Shown: positions 16,422-26,207, counted from the stretch's first letter. The stretch: DNA of 34,396 bases from Synechococcales cyanobacterium PMM_0082 (GCA_949127865.1 CASBQR010000188.1:1-34396), one strand, 5' to 3'. Numbers and translations: made by a program. The notes: generated by a model not told the origin, from the sequence alone.

Positions 16422-17464
16422 TTACTGGCACAGTGCTGTCATTACAGGCAAATTATTATCGTGTGGGTTTAGATTTAGCGATCGCTCCTGATGAAACTTA
16501 TCCATGTTCAGAATTATTATGCATTCGGCGGGCAAGGCTGAAAAAAACTGGGCAGATGGTCTATGTGGGCGATCGCATTGAAGTTGAAGAACCAGATTGG
16601 CAAGGGGCAAGGGGGGCAATATCAGGAATTTTGCCTAGACGGAATTTACTGGAACGTCCTATGGTGGCAAATGTGGATCGGGTGGTTTTGGCTTTTGCCT
16701 TAGCGGAACCGCAGATTGACCCCTATCAACTTAGTCGGTTTTTAGTTAATTTAGAATCCCAAGATTTAGAGGTTTTACTATGCATGACAAAACGGGATTT
16801 AGTAACTTCAGAATTTTGGCATAGTTGGAGCGATCGCCTCAAAAGTTGGGGCTATAACCCTTTAGCAATAAGTGTCAATACAGGTGAAGGCTTACCAGAA
16901 TTACGAGAATGCTTAAGTGCAGGTGTAACTGTGGTGACGGGACAATCGGGGGTGGGGAAATCTAGTTTAATTAATTATTTAATTCCTGATTTAAATATTC
17001 GTGTCCATGGGGTTTCAGCCAAATTAGGTACGGGACGGCATACGACTCGGCATGTGGAATTATTTGCCATTGGCGATCATGGACTTTTGGCGGATACCCC
17101 TGGATTTACTCAACCTACGCTGAATTGTGATCCTATCGATTTAATTGATTGCTTTCCTGAAGTGCAAGATTTTAAGCATTCTTGTCAGTTTCGAGATTGC
17201 TTGCATTTAAATGAACCAGACTGTGGCATTCGTGGCGATTGGGAACGCTATGGGCATTATTGTTTATTTTTACAGGAAGCTTTTGCCTATAAAACTGCTC
17301 AAGAAGCGATCGCTACTGCGGACAAAACCCTAAAATCTAAGTCTGGTCATGGTGGCACAACTAAAGAAGAACCTCGACTAGTGACTAAATCCCATCGCAG
17401 GCGATCGCGTCGTTCTAACCACCAACAGCTAGATGGCTCTTATCAAGAAGATTTAGATAATTAA
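16418..17464 (+). CDS. rsgA: ribosome small-subunit-dependent GTPase RsgA
   Basis: RsgA is a late-stage 30S assembly GTPase. The 348-residue protein has an OB-fold N-terminus, a circularly permuted GTPase domain with TKRD (G4) before GQSGVGKSSLIN (G1) and DTPGFTQP (G3). The C-terminal zinc site is CQFRDCLHLNEPDCGI. A basic, low-complexity tail (SHRRRSRRSNHQQ) follows. It starts with GTG at 16418, overlapping the TusA-like stop, and ends 3 bases from the convergent ndhS stop. Confidence 0.94.
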   Translation: MITGTVLSLQANYYRVGLDLAIAPDETYPCSELLCIRRARLKKTGQMVYVGDRIEVEEPDWQGARGAISGILPRRNLLERPMVANVDRVVLAFALAEPQIDPYQLSRFLVNLESQDLEVLLCMTKRDLVTSEFWHSWSDRLKSWGYNPLAISVNTGEGLPELRECLSAGVTVVTGQSGVGKSSLINYLIPDLNIRVHGVSAKLGTGRHTTRHVELFAIGDHGLLADTPGFTQPTLNCDPIDLIDCFPEVQDFKHSCQFRDCLHLNEPDCGIRGDWERYGHYCLFLQEAFAYKTAQEAIATADKTLKSKSGHGGTTKEEPRLVTKSHRRRSRRSNHQQLDGSYQEDLDN

Positions 17465-17467
17465 AAT

Positions 17468-17680
17468 TTACTTCTTTCTACCTTTGCTACGGCTGAGGGT
17501 GGCATCGACCAACTCTAGTTCTGAAGGGCGAAACGAAACAATTTTATCCCAATTGCCACCACCGAAAATAACAGCGACTCTACCATCACTGACTCTTTGT
17601 ACCTGTCCTTCAAATCCATAATAGGTATCTGCAATATTAGAGACTCTTACGGCAGATCCAGGAAATATAATTTCGCTCAT
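17468..17680 (-). CDS. ndhS: NDH-1 complex subunit NdhS
   Basis: NdhS is a small stromal/cytoplasmic subunit of photosynthetic NDH-1 with an SH3-like fold that takes part in ferredoxin binding during cyclic electron flow. The 70-residue protein starts [15 protein letters not shown] and contains [15 protein letters not shown], then [15 protein letters not shown] and PSELELVD. These agree with the family (DUF3252). A basic tail, SRSKGRKK, ends it. It is convergent with rsgA. Confidence 0.85.
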   Translation of the reverse strand: MSEIIFPGSAVRVSNIADTYYGFEGQVQRVSDGRVAVIFGGGNWDKIVSFRPSELELVDATLSRSKGRKK

Positions 17681-17781
17681 ATTTTGGTGATTATTCTTAG
17701 ATATTGACTGTAGCTTAGCAAATATTGGTTAATTGAGTAGTATCTTTAGTTTATTAATTTAGAATATTTTTGTAATTTACC

Positions 17782-18045
17782 TTATTCCAGAACTTTAATC
17801 GCCATTATGGCAAATATAGCCGCAGCGATCGCCTTGAGTAACTTAGTAGGGATGATTTCTGCTATGCGATCGCCCAAAAGCACCCCAATTAAACTAGATA
17901 ACAATAAAGCTGCCGCCGAACCCAAAAATACATAGCGCAAAGCCTTGGAATTACTGCTAATACTGAGAGTTGCCAATTGGCTTTTATCGCCCAACTCTGA
18001 TAAAAATACTGTGCCGAAGGTCAAGAAAAATAACTGCCAATCCAT
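17782..18045 (-). CDS. half-size GDT1/UPF0016 family membrane transporter
   Basis: This 87-residue membrane protein has three hydrophobic segments and the family signature ELGDKSQLATL at about 17-27. GDT1/TMEM165 proteins (including cyanobacterial Mnx) export Mn2+ or Ca2+ and normally contain two such halves. In some cyanobacteria the halves are separate genes that form a heterodimer. Only one half is present here, so it either forms a homodimer or pairs with a product encoded elsewhere. It follows the DUF29 gene with an 18-base gap. Confidence 0.85.
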   Translation of the reverse strand: MDWQLFFLTFGTVFLSELGDKSQLATLSISSNSKALRYVFLGSAAALLLSSLIGVLLGDRIAEIIPTKLLKAIAAAIFAIMAIKVLE

Positions 18046-18063
18046 AACTAAAACTATATAAGA

Positions 18064-18507
18064 CTAAAGTAAGAACTTAGGGTCGAGAATTTCTTCAAGG
18101 GCAAAGGGGCAAATCTCTGGGAAAGTGGTGATCGCTAATTGGGTTTCAGTCTTTGCATCTTGTCTAGCATCTTGATAGCACTCTGTTAATACTTCCGTAA
18201 AATGCCTTCTCAAACTAGGGCTATGCTTAAAAGCTCGCAAAATCCGCCGCCGATGTTCCACTATTGAGCTACGCCAACTATCACTGCGTTTTTGGGGTTG
18301 ATACTTGTATTTAAGCAAGTACATAAGTAGGATCGCCAGATTACTCTCTAAGGATGCCTTTTCACTTTTCCCCATAGACTCTAGTTCAACGACTAAATAC
18401 TCTAAATCAACTTGATCAAAATTGCGATCGCTTAAATGTCCAACAGTTGTCTCCAACCATTGTTGATAATCTAATTCATAAAGTGAATTCAATAGATTTG
18501 CAACCAT
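18064..18507 (-). CDS. DUF29 family protein
   Basis: This 147-residue protein matches the canonical DUF29 pattern: YELDYQQWLETTVGHL at the N-terminus, LVVELESMGKSEKASLESN, LKYKYQPQKRSDSWRSSI, EHRRRILRAFKHSPSLR, and the Cys-containing TECYQDARQDA, ending PFALEEILDPKFLL. The family is common in cyanobacteria, often in many copies, and has no established function. Some members lie near mobile elements. The gene is upstream of the GDT1 half-gene, with the frr gene further upstream. Confidence 0.9.
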   Translation of the reverse strand: MVANLLNSLYELDYQQWLETTVGHLSDRNFDQVDLEYLVVELESMGKSEKASLESNLAILLMYLLKYKYQPQKRSDSWRSSIVEHRRRILRAFKHSPSLRRHFTEVLTECYQDARQDAKTETQLAITTFPEICPFALEEILDPKFLL

Positions 18508-18579
18508 TTTGCTACCATCCCATAACTACTAAGTAGGTAATCCAAAGAAAAGTTAATACCTTTATTTACATAGAGTACT

Positions 18580-18605
18580 AAAAACCAAAACGGGGCTTTG
18601 CCCTG
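18580..18605 (-). repeat. dispersed repeat, copy C
   Basis: Read on the minus strand: CAGGGC, AAAG, then CCCCGTTTTGGTTTTT. The last 16 bases are identical to copy A. GGGC-AAA-GCCC is a small stem followed by T runs, and it lies downstream of frr in that gene's direction, so it may also help end the frr transcript. Confidence 0.5.
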
Positions 18606-18652
18606 CGACCCTTGTTTATTATCAGTTTACTTAATCTTACCTACTTAATTCA

Positions 18653-19201
18653 TCAAACCGTAGAGATTTCCTTTTCTTTTTCTCCGAGGATTTGCTCCAT
18701 CTTTTTTACGTATTTTTCAGTGGTTTTATCAATTTGTTCCTGTAAGTTCTTAGACTCATCCACAGAGATTTCCTTAGCCTTTTCCTGTTTTCGTACGGAA
18801 TCAACAGCATCACGGCGGACATTTCTAATTCCCACTTTGCCTTCTTCTGCTAGCTTTGCCACCAGTTTGACTAATTCTTTGCGGCGATCGCTTGTTAACT
18901 GTGGAATGTTCAGGCGAATACTAGTGCCGTCATTATTTGGGGTTAAGCCGACATCGGATTCGGAAATAGCACGGCTGATTAAATTCATACTACCGCGATC
19001 AAAAGGCTGGATCATGATCGTGGTCGAATCAGGGGTAGTGATATTTGATAGGGACTTTAAGGGTGTTGGCGATCCGTAATAATCCACCATAACTCGATCT
19101 AATAAAGCCGAACTAGCTCGACCAGTTCGCACTGAATTAAAGTTTTGTTGAGTTGCTTCAATTCCTTTTTGCATCCGAGCTTCGACATCAGTTAATTTCA
19201 C
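18653..19201 (-). CDS. frr: ribosome recycling factor
   Basis: RRF releases ribosomes after termination, together with EF-G. The 182-residue protein from the GTG at 19201 begins [18 protein letters not shown], then [21 protein letters not shown] and the C-terminal [15 protein letters not shown], all typical. A longer frame exists to 19276, but it only reuses pyrH sequence out of frame. The GTG has a strong GGAGGAA lying within the pyrH end and overlaps pyrH by 14 bases. The pyrH-frr order is standard. Confidence 0.95.
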   Translation of the reverse strand: MKLTDVEARMQKGIEATQQNFNSVRTGRASSALLDRVMVDYYGSPTPLKSLSNITTPDSTTIMIQPFDRGSMNLISRAISESDVGLTPNNDGTSIRLNIPQLTSDRRKELVKLVAKLAEEGKVGIRNVRRDAVDSVRKQEKAKEISVDESKNLQEQIDKTTEKYVKKMEQILGEKEKEISTV

Positions 19202-19922
19202 AGTTTCCTCCCACATAGGTACCAATTGATTCTCCCATAACTGCACGGCGAATGTTACCTGCAACACCCAGATCAAATACCATAAGGGGAATATTATTTT
19301 CTTGGCACATGGTAAATGCCGTTGTATCCATAACTTTGAGATTATGGCTTAGAACGTATTCATAGGTTAAATTATGGTGACGAATAGCATTGGGGTTGAG
19401 CTTGGGATCGCTATCGTAAATACCATCAACCCTAGTCGCCTTAAAGATCACCTCAGCATCAATTTCCGCTCCCCGCAAAGCCGCTGTTGTATCAGTAGTA
19501 AAAAATGGATTACCTGATCCCGCCCCAAAAATTACCACACGCTTATTTTCTAAATGGCTAATCGCCCGCCGCCGAATATAGGGTTCTGCCACTTCTTGCA
19601 TAGCGATCGCTGTCATAACTCTAGTTTCCACAGGCTTGTCTAAATGTTCTAAAGCATCCTGTAAAGTTAAGGCATTCATGACCGTCGCAATCATACCAAT
19701 ATAGTCTGCCGTAGCCCGATCCATCCCTGCTGCTGCCCCTTGCACCCCTCGAAAGATATTCCCGCCACCGACCACGATCGCCACTTCGACACCATCTCCG
19801 ACAATTTCTGCCACCTCTAGGGCAATGGTTTGGACAATCATGGGGTCTATCCCAAAAGTGCGATCGCCCATAAGTGCTTCACCACTTAATTTCAGCAAAA
19901 TCCGCCGATATTTAGCACTCAT
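19188..19922 (-). CDS. pyrH: UMP kinase
   Basis: PyrH phosphorylates UMP to UDP in pyrimidine synthesis. The 244-residue protein from the ATG at 19922 ([19 protein letters not shown]) matches the family length. Motifs include [40 protein letters not shown] and [14 protein letters not shown]. The upstream ATG at 19952 adds ten non-conserved residues, so it is not used. It is directly followed by frr, with overlap. Confidence 0.95.
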   Translation of the reverse strand: MSAKYRRILLKLSGEALMGDRTFGIDPMIVQTIALEVAEIVGDGVEVAIVVGGGNIFRGVQGAAAGMDRATADYIGMIATVMNALTLQDALEHLDKPVETRVMTAIAMQEVAEPYIRRRAISHLENKRVVIFGAGSGNPFFTTDTTAALRGAEIDAEVIFKATRVDGIYDSDPKLNPNAIRHHNLTYEYVLSHNLKVMDTTAFTMCQENNIPLMVFDLGVAGNIRRAVMGESIGTYVGGNCEIN

Positions 19923-20068
19923 TGTTTTATCTTTATTCCTAGTTATGCACAAACAATCTAATTAAACCTTAGTTTGCCCGCAATATTAAAATAACCTTGA
20001 AAACAACCCTGCCAAAAAAAGTTGACAATCCCTAGGGTTAGTTTGCTATAGTGTATAGGCGCAATCAA

Positions 20069-20140
20069 TGGGGTGTCGCCAAGTGGTAAGGCAGCTGGTT
20101 TTGGTCCAGCCATTCCGAGGTTCGAATCCTTGCACCCCAG
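20069..20140 (+). tRNA. tRNA-Gln (UUG)
   Basis: The 72-base cloverleaf has acceptor TGGGGTG pairing with CACCCCA and discriminator G at 20140. The D loop carries AAGTGGTAAGG, the anticodon loop is TTTTGGT (anticodon TTG), and the T arm is GAGGTTCGAATCC. No CCA is encoded. It lies between pyrH and the kinase-FGE gene, on the other strand to both. Confidence 0.95.
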
Positions 20141-20184
20141 TTTAGTTTTTAGTTTAATTTCTAGAATTATCTTCCAACTTCTTT

Positions 20185-22170
20185 TTAAGAACAAACAATT
20201 CTGAATCCATAGTCACTATATTCGCTCGTAGGCAAGTCCCTGAGGCGCGAGGCAGATCGACAGTCCCAAGGATCGTTGCCCCACGAACCTCCACGGAGAA
20301 TCCTATAGCCATTATCAGCTAAATTTTCATGAGAATCAACTTGCGATATCGTGCCATCTGCCTCGTAGATCTCAGTATCTTCATTTCTATCGTTTTCCCA
20401 AATTTGAGCATGATCGGGCTTGCCATTATAGTTCTCATGCCAAGGATCGGCGCACCACTCCCAAACATTCCCATGCATATCATAAAGCCCAAAGGCATTT
20501 GCTGCTTGAAAACCACCTACAGTCGTTGTTTCTCGCCGATTCTTCCCTTTTGCCCCAAACCCATAGGCTTTTTCGCCGTTGTAGTTAGCCAGATCGGGGG
20601 TAATTGCCATGCCAAAATGAAAAGGAGAGGTTGTTCCTGCCCGACAAGCATATTCCCATTCGGACTCTGTGGGTAAGCGATAGATTTGCCCCATTTTTTT
20701 GGATAATCGAGCACAAAATTCTACAGCATGGTACCAAGATACCCTCTCAACTGGTCGATTTAATCCTCGAAAATTTGATGGTGCAGGCTTGAGATCTCGA
20801 TTAACTCTCGGTAGCGTTACTACCATATCCCACTGCTCTTGGGTCACGGGGTATTTACCTATAAAAAATGAGTCAACTTTGACTAGATGTTGGGGACTTT
20901 CATGGAGCTTATGCTCAGCTTCAGTTTCTGGAGATCCCATTTGGAAAGTACCACTGGGAATAAATACCATCTCAAAGGTTCTACCTAAATTAATGTAGCC
21001 TGTAAAAAATTCGGCTTCTTTGGTAGTTTTGAACACTTCACAATTGGTAATTAATCCAAATAATCCTGATTGCTTAGCGGCAACGGTTGCTACTGGAAAT
21101 TTAAAAGTCTTGAGTTCAAAGACGGATAAAGAGGTTGAAGCATCTGAAGATTTTTTAGGTTTAATCCTTTTGGGTGGAATTTTTACAGGTATAGGGAGAA
21201 CAATTGGCTTAGTGATGTCATGATCGGAATTAATCAAATCAGACACTATACCAGCAGTTGATCGTGATGGTGAGCTTGCATTTAATAAAACCTGAAGTGC
21301 TTTTAAAACTTCTGCCGCTGACTTAAATCGGTGTTTTAAATCTCGCGCTAACATTTTGTTCAGAACCGAGGCTAGTTGATCGGTTACAGGAAACTTTAAA
21401 TACTGCTCCCATACCCATCCTCCCTCAGCATGAGAATAAAGTCGATAGTTAGGAGATTCCCCTGTCATTAAATGGATACAGGTAGCTGCTAATCCATAGA
21501 TATCACTGGCAAAGGTTGATTGCCCAACCGCTTGTTCGGGCGCATCGTAGTGGGGAGTACCAATCACGGTACCGGGGGCGGCTAAAGCACTTTCACTTAC
21601 AGCATGTTTAGCGGCACCAAAATCAATCAGAAATAGAGATTGATCAACGGATCGCCTAATAATATTATCGGGTTTGATATCTCGATGAATTACCCCTGAC
21701 TCATGGATAAAAGTCAGAATAGGTAATAAATTTCTTAAAAGCTCAATGGTTTCAGTTTCATCAAAACATCTTCCTCGGGTTTTAAGTTCATCTTTTAGAT
21801 TTTGCCCGTCTACAAATTCTTGAACAATATATTGGCGTTGATCCTGTTCAAAATGTGCCATTAATTCTGGGATTTGCGGATGTTTACCCAACCGATCTAA
21901 TTGCTCTGCCTCATGCTGGAATAGGCGTAGAGCGATAGATGCGCTATTGGGATCCTTGGGCGCAAATTGCTTGATTACACACTTGGGCTTAGAAGGCTTT
22001 GCCTCATCAATTGCCATAAAGGTTTTACCAAAGGCTCCTTTGGCAAGGGCATCACTGGGACGATACCTGCCTAAGAGAGGGGCTAAACTCTCTTTGCACT
22101 TAAGACAAGTTTTAGCGCCCTCAGGATTTTGAGGTGTTTGGCAATTGGGATTGAGACAGTAGTAGCCCAT
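20185..22170 (-). CDS. Ser/Thr protein kinase fused to FGE-sulfatase-like domain
   Basis: This 661-residue protein starts with a four-Cys zinc ribbon (C5, C10, C22, C25), followed by a Hanks-type kinase at about 34-300. Active-site parts are present: GAFGKT loop, K67, H162-R163-D164, DIKPDN and D183-F184-G185. A basic linker leads to a formylglycine-generating-enzyme-like domain at about 385-661, with FIPSGTFQMGSP, YRLPTESEWEYACRAG, LYDMHGNVWEW and RGGSWGNDPW. Such domains may modify or bind proteins, and the catalytic Cys pair was not verified. Kinase-FGE fusions occur in cyanobacteria. The target is unknown. Confidence 0.93.
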   Translation of the reverse strand: MGYYCLNPNCQTPQNPEGAKTCLKCKESLAPLLGRYRPSDALAKGAFGKTFMAIDEAKPSKPKCVIKQFAPKDPNSASIALRLFQHEAEQLDRLGKHPQIPELMAHFEQDQRQYIVQEFVDGQNLKDELKTRGRCFDETETIELLRNLLPILTFIHESGVIHRDIKPDNIIRRSVDQSLFLIDFGAAKHAVSESALAAPGTVIGTPHYDAPEQAVGQSTFASDIYGLAATCIHLMTGESPNYRLYSHAEGGWVWEQYLKFPVTDQLASVLNKMLARDLKHRFKSAAEVLKALQVLLNASSPSRSTAGIVSDLINSDHDITKPIVLPIPVKIPPKRIKPKKSSDASTSLSVFELKTFKFPVATVAAKQSGLFGLITNCEVFKTTKEAEFFTGYINLGRTFEMVFIPSGTFQMGSPETEAEHKLHESPQHLVKVDSFFIGKYPVTQEQWDMVVTLPRVNRDLKPAPSNFRGLNRPVERVSWYHAVEFCARLSKKMGQIYRLPTESEWEYACRAGTTSPFHFGMAITPDLANYNGEKAYGFGAKGKNRRETTTVGGFQAANAFGLYDMHGNVWEWCADPWHENYNGKPDHAQIWENDRNEDTEIYEADGTISQVDSHENLADNGYRILRGGSWGNDPWDCRSASRLRDLPTSEYSDYGFRIVCS

Positions 22171-22242
22171 GGGTGTGAAAATACGGCAATCTATATATTT
22201 TGTCTTACCTTGCCCCTGTTTACTGTGATCTGTGTAATCAAA

Positions 22243-22273
22243 TCCAATTTAATTTGAATTTAATTAAATTGGA
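22243..22273. terminator. 12-bp perfect inverted repeat after RNase J
   Basis: TCCAATTTAATT (22243-22254) and AATTAAATTGGA (22262-22273) pair perfectly around a 7-base loop. It lies just beyond the RNase J stop in the direction of transcription. The stem is AT-rich with no long T run after it, so it is a weak terminator or a 3'-end stabilising structure. Confidence 0.4.
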
Positions 22274-22284
22274 GGATTTAGATT

Positions 22285-24129
22285 TTAGGATACTGCTGCT
22301 GTTCGTCTTCTTTTACCTGCGGCTGGAGTAGTAGTCAAAGAGGCGATCGCTGCGGGTTGTTTAGTATTACTTACTGGTTTTTGCAATAGTAAAATCAACA
22401 TTGGGCGACTTTGCATTTGATTTTTCAACATTCTGGAAATATCCCGTTCCAATTGATAGCGCAATCCTACCCAATCTACTTCTAGATTTTCGAGATTATG
22501 TACAAAATCTGACCAGCGATTATTAAGGGTATCTTCGATCGCTTTTTGAATATGGCTAGTAAGCTGCGATCGCTCAATCAGAGAAACTACGCCATTAAGT
22601 TGGACATCTAACTCTGTGGCGAGTTTACCATCCATCCCAATCGACGCAGCGACGGTGACAATCCCATCTGTGGCAATTTGTTGGCGATCGCGCAATACTT
22701 CACCTTTAACCACCCCATCGCGGGAAGCATCGACTAATTCCACGCCTGAAGGCACTTTATCGACAATCCGAATGGAATCGGTGCAAACTTCGACAACATC
22801 TCCATTTTCGGCAATCACAATATTTTCCTTAGGAATTCCCATTTCCTGCGCCATTTTGCTATGTTGCATCAGCATTCTGAGTTCGCCATGGGTAGGGAAG
22901 AAAAACTTAGGACGAACTAGATTTAGCATGAGTTTTTGATCTTCCTGCGCCCCATGCCCCGAAACATGGATACCTTTGTCCTTGCCATAGATCACATTTG
23001 CACCCAACGAAATCAATTTATCGATTGTTCGCACTACGGGAATCGTATTACCAGGAATAGGATTTGAAGAAAATACAATGGTATCTCCCTTTTGGATTTG
23101 CAATTGCCTGTGGCTGCCGTTTGCCATGCGGGTAAGAGCAGAGTTGGACTCACCTTGGGAACCTGTAGTTAAAATTAAAATCTGATCATCACGGTAATGA
23201 CGAAGATTTTGTAAGGGTTGAAGCAGTTCATCACGGCACTTTACATAACCAAGATTACGAGCATGGGCAATCACATTCAGCATCGAGCGTCCGATGACCC
23301 CAACAATCCGTCCCTGTTTTTCGGCAATATCTAAAATGATACTGAGTCGATGCACTGAAGACGCAAAAGTTGTGACGATCACCCTACCCTTAGCACCTGC
23401 AAAAGCTCGCTCTAGCCCTGGATAAACTGCCCGTTCACTGGGGGTATAGCCTGGGATTTCGGCATTAGTGGAATCGCTAATTAGACAGAGTACGCCTTTT
23501 TCTCCATGTTCAGCGAGGCGTTGGATGTCAAAAAATTCACCATCTACAGGGGTGTGATCAAACTTGAAATCCCCTGTATGAATTACTAAGCCCGCAGGAC
23601 TATTTATGGCAACGGTAAAGCTATCAGCCATGGAGTGGGTGTTACGGATAAATTCCACAAAGAAGCTAGTACCAATCCTGACAATGTCACGGGGAGCGAC
23701 GCGGCGTAATTCGGTACGATTTAATACTCCTGCTTCCTTTAGTTTTTCCTCTAGTAATGCCATTGCCAAGCGAGGACCATAGATGACGGGAATTTCAAAT
23801 TGCTTTAATTGAAAGGCGATCGCCCCGATGTGATCTTCGTGGGCATGGGTGACAATCATTCCTTTAATTCTGTGCTTGTTTTCCCGCAGATAGGTCATGT
23901 CGGGCAACACAATATTTACCCCAGGCATACCATCATCAGGGAAAGATAAACCAGCATCAAGCAGCATGATTTCGTTGTTAATTTCAAATACCCAAGTGTT
24001 TTTGCCGATTTCTTTAAGCCCTCCCAATGCCATCATCTTTAGAGCGGGAGTGTTAGATACATTGTCTGCGGCTTTAATGGGTGCAGTTTTGGTTTCAGAT
24101 TTTTTTAAGGTTACTGGAGATTTAGTCAT
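22285..24129 (-). CDS. rnj: ribonuclease J
   Basis: RNase J is a metallo-beta-lactamase/beta-CASP enzyme with endonuclease and 5'-3' exonuclease activity in mRNA decay. The 614-residue protein has a basic N-terminal extension, the metal motif THAHEDHIGA, LVIHTGDFKFDH, SDSTNAEIPGYTPSE, the beta-CASP parts ILTTGSQGE and VHVSGHG-like HVSGHGAQED, and FFPTHGELRML. It forms a cluster with dapA and asd on the same strand. The C-terminal tail is Ala/Thr/Arg-rich and probably disordered. Confidence 0.95.
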   Translation of the reverse strand: MTKSPVTLKKSETKTAPIKAADNVSNTPALKMMALGGLKEIGKNTWVFEINNEIMLLDAGLSFPDDGMPGVNIVLPDMTYLRENKHRIKGMIVTHAHEDHIGAIAFQLKQFEIPVIYGPRLAMALLEEKLKEAGVLNRTELRRVAPRDIVRIGTSFFVEFIRNTHSMADSFTVAINSPAGLVIHTGDFKFDHTPVDGEFFDIQRLAEHGEKGVLCLISDSTNAEIPGYTPSERAVYPGLERAFAGAKGRVIVTTFASSVHRLSIILDIAEKQGRIVGVIGRSMLNVIAHARNLGYVKCRDELLQPLQNLRHYRDDQILILTTGSQGESNSALTRMANGSHRQLQIQKGDTIVFSSNPIPGNTIPVVRTIDKLISLGANVIYGKDKGIHVSGHGAQEDQKLMLNLVRPKFFFPTHGELRMLMQHSKMAQEMGIPKENIVIAENGDVVEVCTDSIRIVDKVPSGVELVDASRDGVVKGEVLRDRQQIATDGIVTVAASIGMDGKLATELDVQLNGVVSLIERSQLTSHIQKAIEDTLNNRWSDFVHNLENLEVDWVGLRYQLERDISRMLKNQMQSRPMLILLLQKPVSNTKQPAAIASLTTTPAAGKRRRTAAVS

Positions 24130-24224
24130 AGATAAGGTTTTAGAGATAATAATATTAGGTGAAAGTTAATGAAAATACAACCTAGGTTAATTAGGTTAGG
24201 ATGGACAAACTTGTGACTTGGTAA

Positions 24225-25139
24225 CTAACTCTCAGAGTGAGGCGGGAATAAGTTGAGAGTTGACATTACGGCTTTGAGCTTAGTCTCTAGCTCTGGGTTC
24301 GGCTGACTTTGGGATAGGGGCGATCGTAATACACCTGTATCAAGTCCCAAAATCTTTAGTGCCGCCTTGATCGGAATTGGATTGGTCGTATAAAACAATG
24401 CCTTAAACAGAGGGAATAATTGAATATGGATAGCTGAAGCAGTTTGCACATTACCCGCAGTGAAGGCTTTGATCATTTGTTGAATTTGGTTGCCAACTAA
24501 ATGAGAAGCTACGCTAATTACACCTTTTGCCCCTACTGCCATTAGGGGTAAAGTTAACGAATCGTCACCTGAGTAAATATCAAATTCCTTGGGAGTAATA
24601 GAGCGAGTATAGCTGCACTGGTCAATGTCACCTGTTGCCTCTTTTATCCCGACTATATTGGGAATTTCGGCTAATTCGGCTACTGTAGTTGGCTCTAATT
24701 TACAACCTGTTCTGCTTGGTACATTGTACAGGATTATTGGTAAGTTTGGGGCGGAATTAGCGATCGCTTGAAAATGCTCATATAAACCTCTTTGGGGTGG
24801 CTTATTGTAGTAAGGCGTAACTTGTAATGTCCCATCTACTCCAAGATTAGCCGCTTTAACCGTGGCAGAGATGGCTTCGCTAGTGGAATTAGAACCTGTA
24901 CCCGCAATAATTTTGGCTTTACCAGCAATAGTCTCTTTAATTACTTGAAATAACTTATATTCTTCATCCCAAGTTAAAGTCGGAGACTCGCCCGTGGTAC
25001 CGCAGATTACTAGGGTGTTCGTGCCGTGATTGATTAGATGTAATGCTAGTTTAGCCGCAGCTTCATAATCCACTTGCCCATTTAAATCAAAGGGTGTGAT
25101 CATGGCAGTTAGTAGTTGCCCAAAATCGACTTTAGACAT
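24225..25139 (-). CDS. dapA: 4-hydroxy-tetrahydrodipicolinate synthase
   Basis: DapA condenses pyruvate with aspartate semialdehyde in the lysine/diaminopimelate pathway. The 304-residue protein has GTTGESPTL, the [14 protein letters not shown] segment, YNVPSRTG with the catalytic Tyr, and the Schiff-base Lys in [24 protein letters not shown] follows. It lies 48 bases after asd, which makes its substrate, and is followed by rnj. Confidence 0.96.
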   Translation of the reverse strand: MSKVDFGQLLTAMITPFDLNGQVDYEAAAKLALHLINHGTNTLVICGTTGESPTLTWDEEYKLFQVIKETIAGKAKIIAGTGSNSTSEAISATVKAANLGVDGTLQVTPYYNKPPQRGLYEHFQAIANSAPNLPIILYNVPSRTGCKLEPTTVAELAEIPNIVGIKEATGDIDQCSYTRSITPKEFDIYSGDDSLTLPLMAVGAKGVISVASHLVGNQIQQMIKAFTAGNVQTASAIHIQLFPLFKALFYTTNPIPIKAALKILGLDTGVLRSPLSQSQPNPELETKLKAVMSTLNLFPPHSES

Positions 25140-25187
25140 ATTTACCAGATATCAAGGGATGTAATGGGATATTTCATAAAATTGAGG

Positions 25188-26207
25188 TTAAATTAAATTT
25201 CGATCTATTAAAAGTTCGGCAATTTGAATGGCATTCAAGGCTGCTCCTTTACGGATTTGATCGCCGCATAACCATAAATCTAGGCAATTGGGATTTGAGA
25301 TATCTTGGCGGATTCTGCCTACTAAAACTTCATCTTTGCCACTGGCAGCGATCGGCATGGGGAAATAATTGCGTGCCCAGTCGTCAATTAGTCTAACCCC
25401 TGCTGCCTTAGATAAGATTTCTTTGGCAGTATTGACACTAAAAGGTTCACTAAACTCTATATTAATTGCCTCAGAGTGGGCGCGCAGGACGGGAACCCGT
25501 ACACAGGTAGCAGTAATTTGGATTTCGGGACAGTTAAAGATCTTGCGAGTTTCATTAACCATCTTCATCTCTTCGGCACAATAGCCTTGCTCATCTAGGG
25601 GTGAGTTGTGTAAAAACAGGTTAAAACCAATGGGATAGGGTAAAATCTCGGCTTTCGGTTCTTGATTATTTAATATAGCTTGGGTTTGCTTGATTAGCTC
25701 ATCCATAGCCTTTGCGCCTGCCCCACTTACAGACTGATAGGTGGCGGCGACAATGCGTTTAACGGGTTTAACTTTATGGAGCGGGTAAACTGCCAAGTTC
25801 ATTAAAATTGTGGTGCAGTTAGGGTTGGCAATTATGCCCTGATGCTGATCGATCGCTTGGGGATTAACCTCAGGTACAACTAGGGGTACATTGGGGTCTT
25901 GGCGAAAGGCACTGGAGTTATCAATGATAATCGCGCCCTTAGATACAGCGATCGCTGCCCATTCTTTAGAAACACTGGCACCAGCAGAAGCTAAGACAAT
26001 ATCAATGCCATCAAAGGACTCTGGCGTTACAGGGGCGATCGCTATTTCCTGACCATTAAAGTTTATGGTCTTACCAACAGATTTTGGTGATGCTAGCAGT
26101 CTTAACTCAGCGATCGGAAAATCTCGTTCTAAAAGTATTGACATTAGCTCCGCACCAACAGCTCCTGTGGCACCGAGAATCGCAATTTTATACTTTTTTC
26201 TATGCAA
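25188..26207 (-). CDS. asd: aspartate-semialdehyde dehydrogenase
   Basis: Asd makes aspartate semialdehyde, the DapA substrate, using NADPH. The 339-residue protein has the Rossmann start ILGATGAVGAELM, the IDNSSAFR motif, the catalytic Cys in ANPNCTTILM, and VPVLRAHSEAINIEF with the active-site His. It begins at a TTG at 26207. That start is supported by AAGGAG eight bases upstream and by no nearby ATG. It is the first gene of an asd-dapA-rnj cluster. Confidence 0.95.
   Translation of the reverse strand: MHRKKYKIAILGATGAVGAELMSILLERDFPIAELRLLASPKSVGKTINFNGQEIAIAPVTPESFDGIDIVLASAGASVSKEWAAIAVSKGAIIIDNSSAFRQDPNVPLVVPEVNPQAIDQHQGIIANPNCTTILMNLAVYPLHKVKPVKRIVAATYQSVSGAGAKAMDELIKQTQAILNNQEPKAEILPYPIGFNLFLHNSPLDEQGYCAEEMKMVNETRKIFNCPEIQITATCVRVPVLRAHSEAINIEFSEPFSVNTAKEILSKAAGVRLIDDWARNYFPMPIAASGKDEVLVGRIRQDISNPNCLDLWLCGDQIRKGAALNAIQIAELLIDRNLI

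Noticed and set aside
19202-19276. N-terminal extension of frr to 19276
   Set aside because: It reads pyrH DNA in another frame, while the GTG at 19201 has a strong ribosome site and gives the standard length.
19958-20194. 78-codon minus-strand frame across tRNA-Gln
   Set aside because: Antisense of the tRNA, a usual false call (GCKDSNLGMAGPKPAALPLG).
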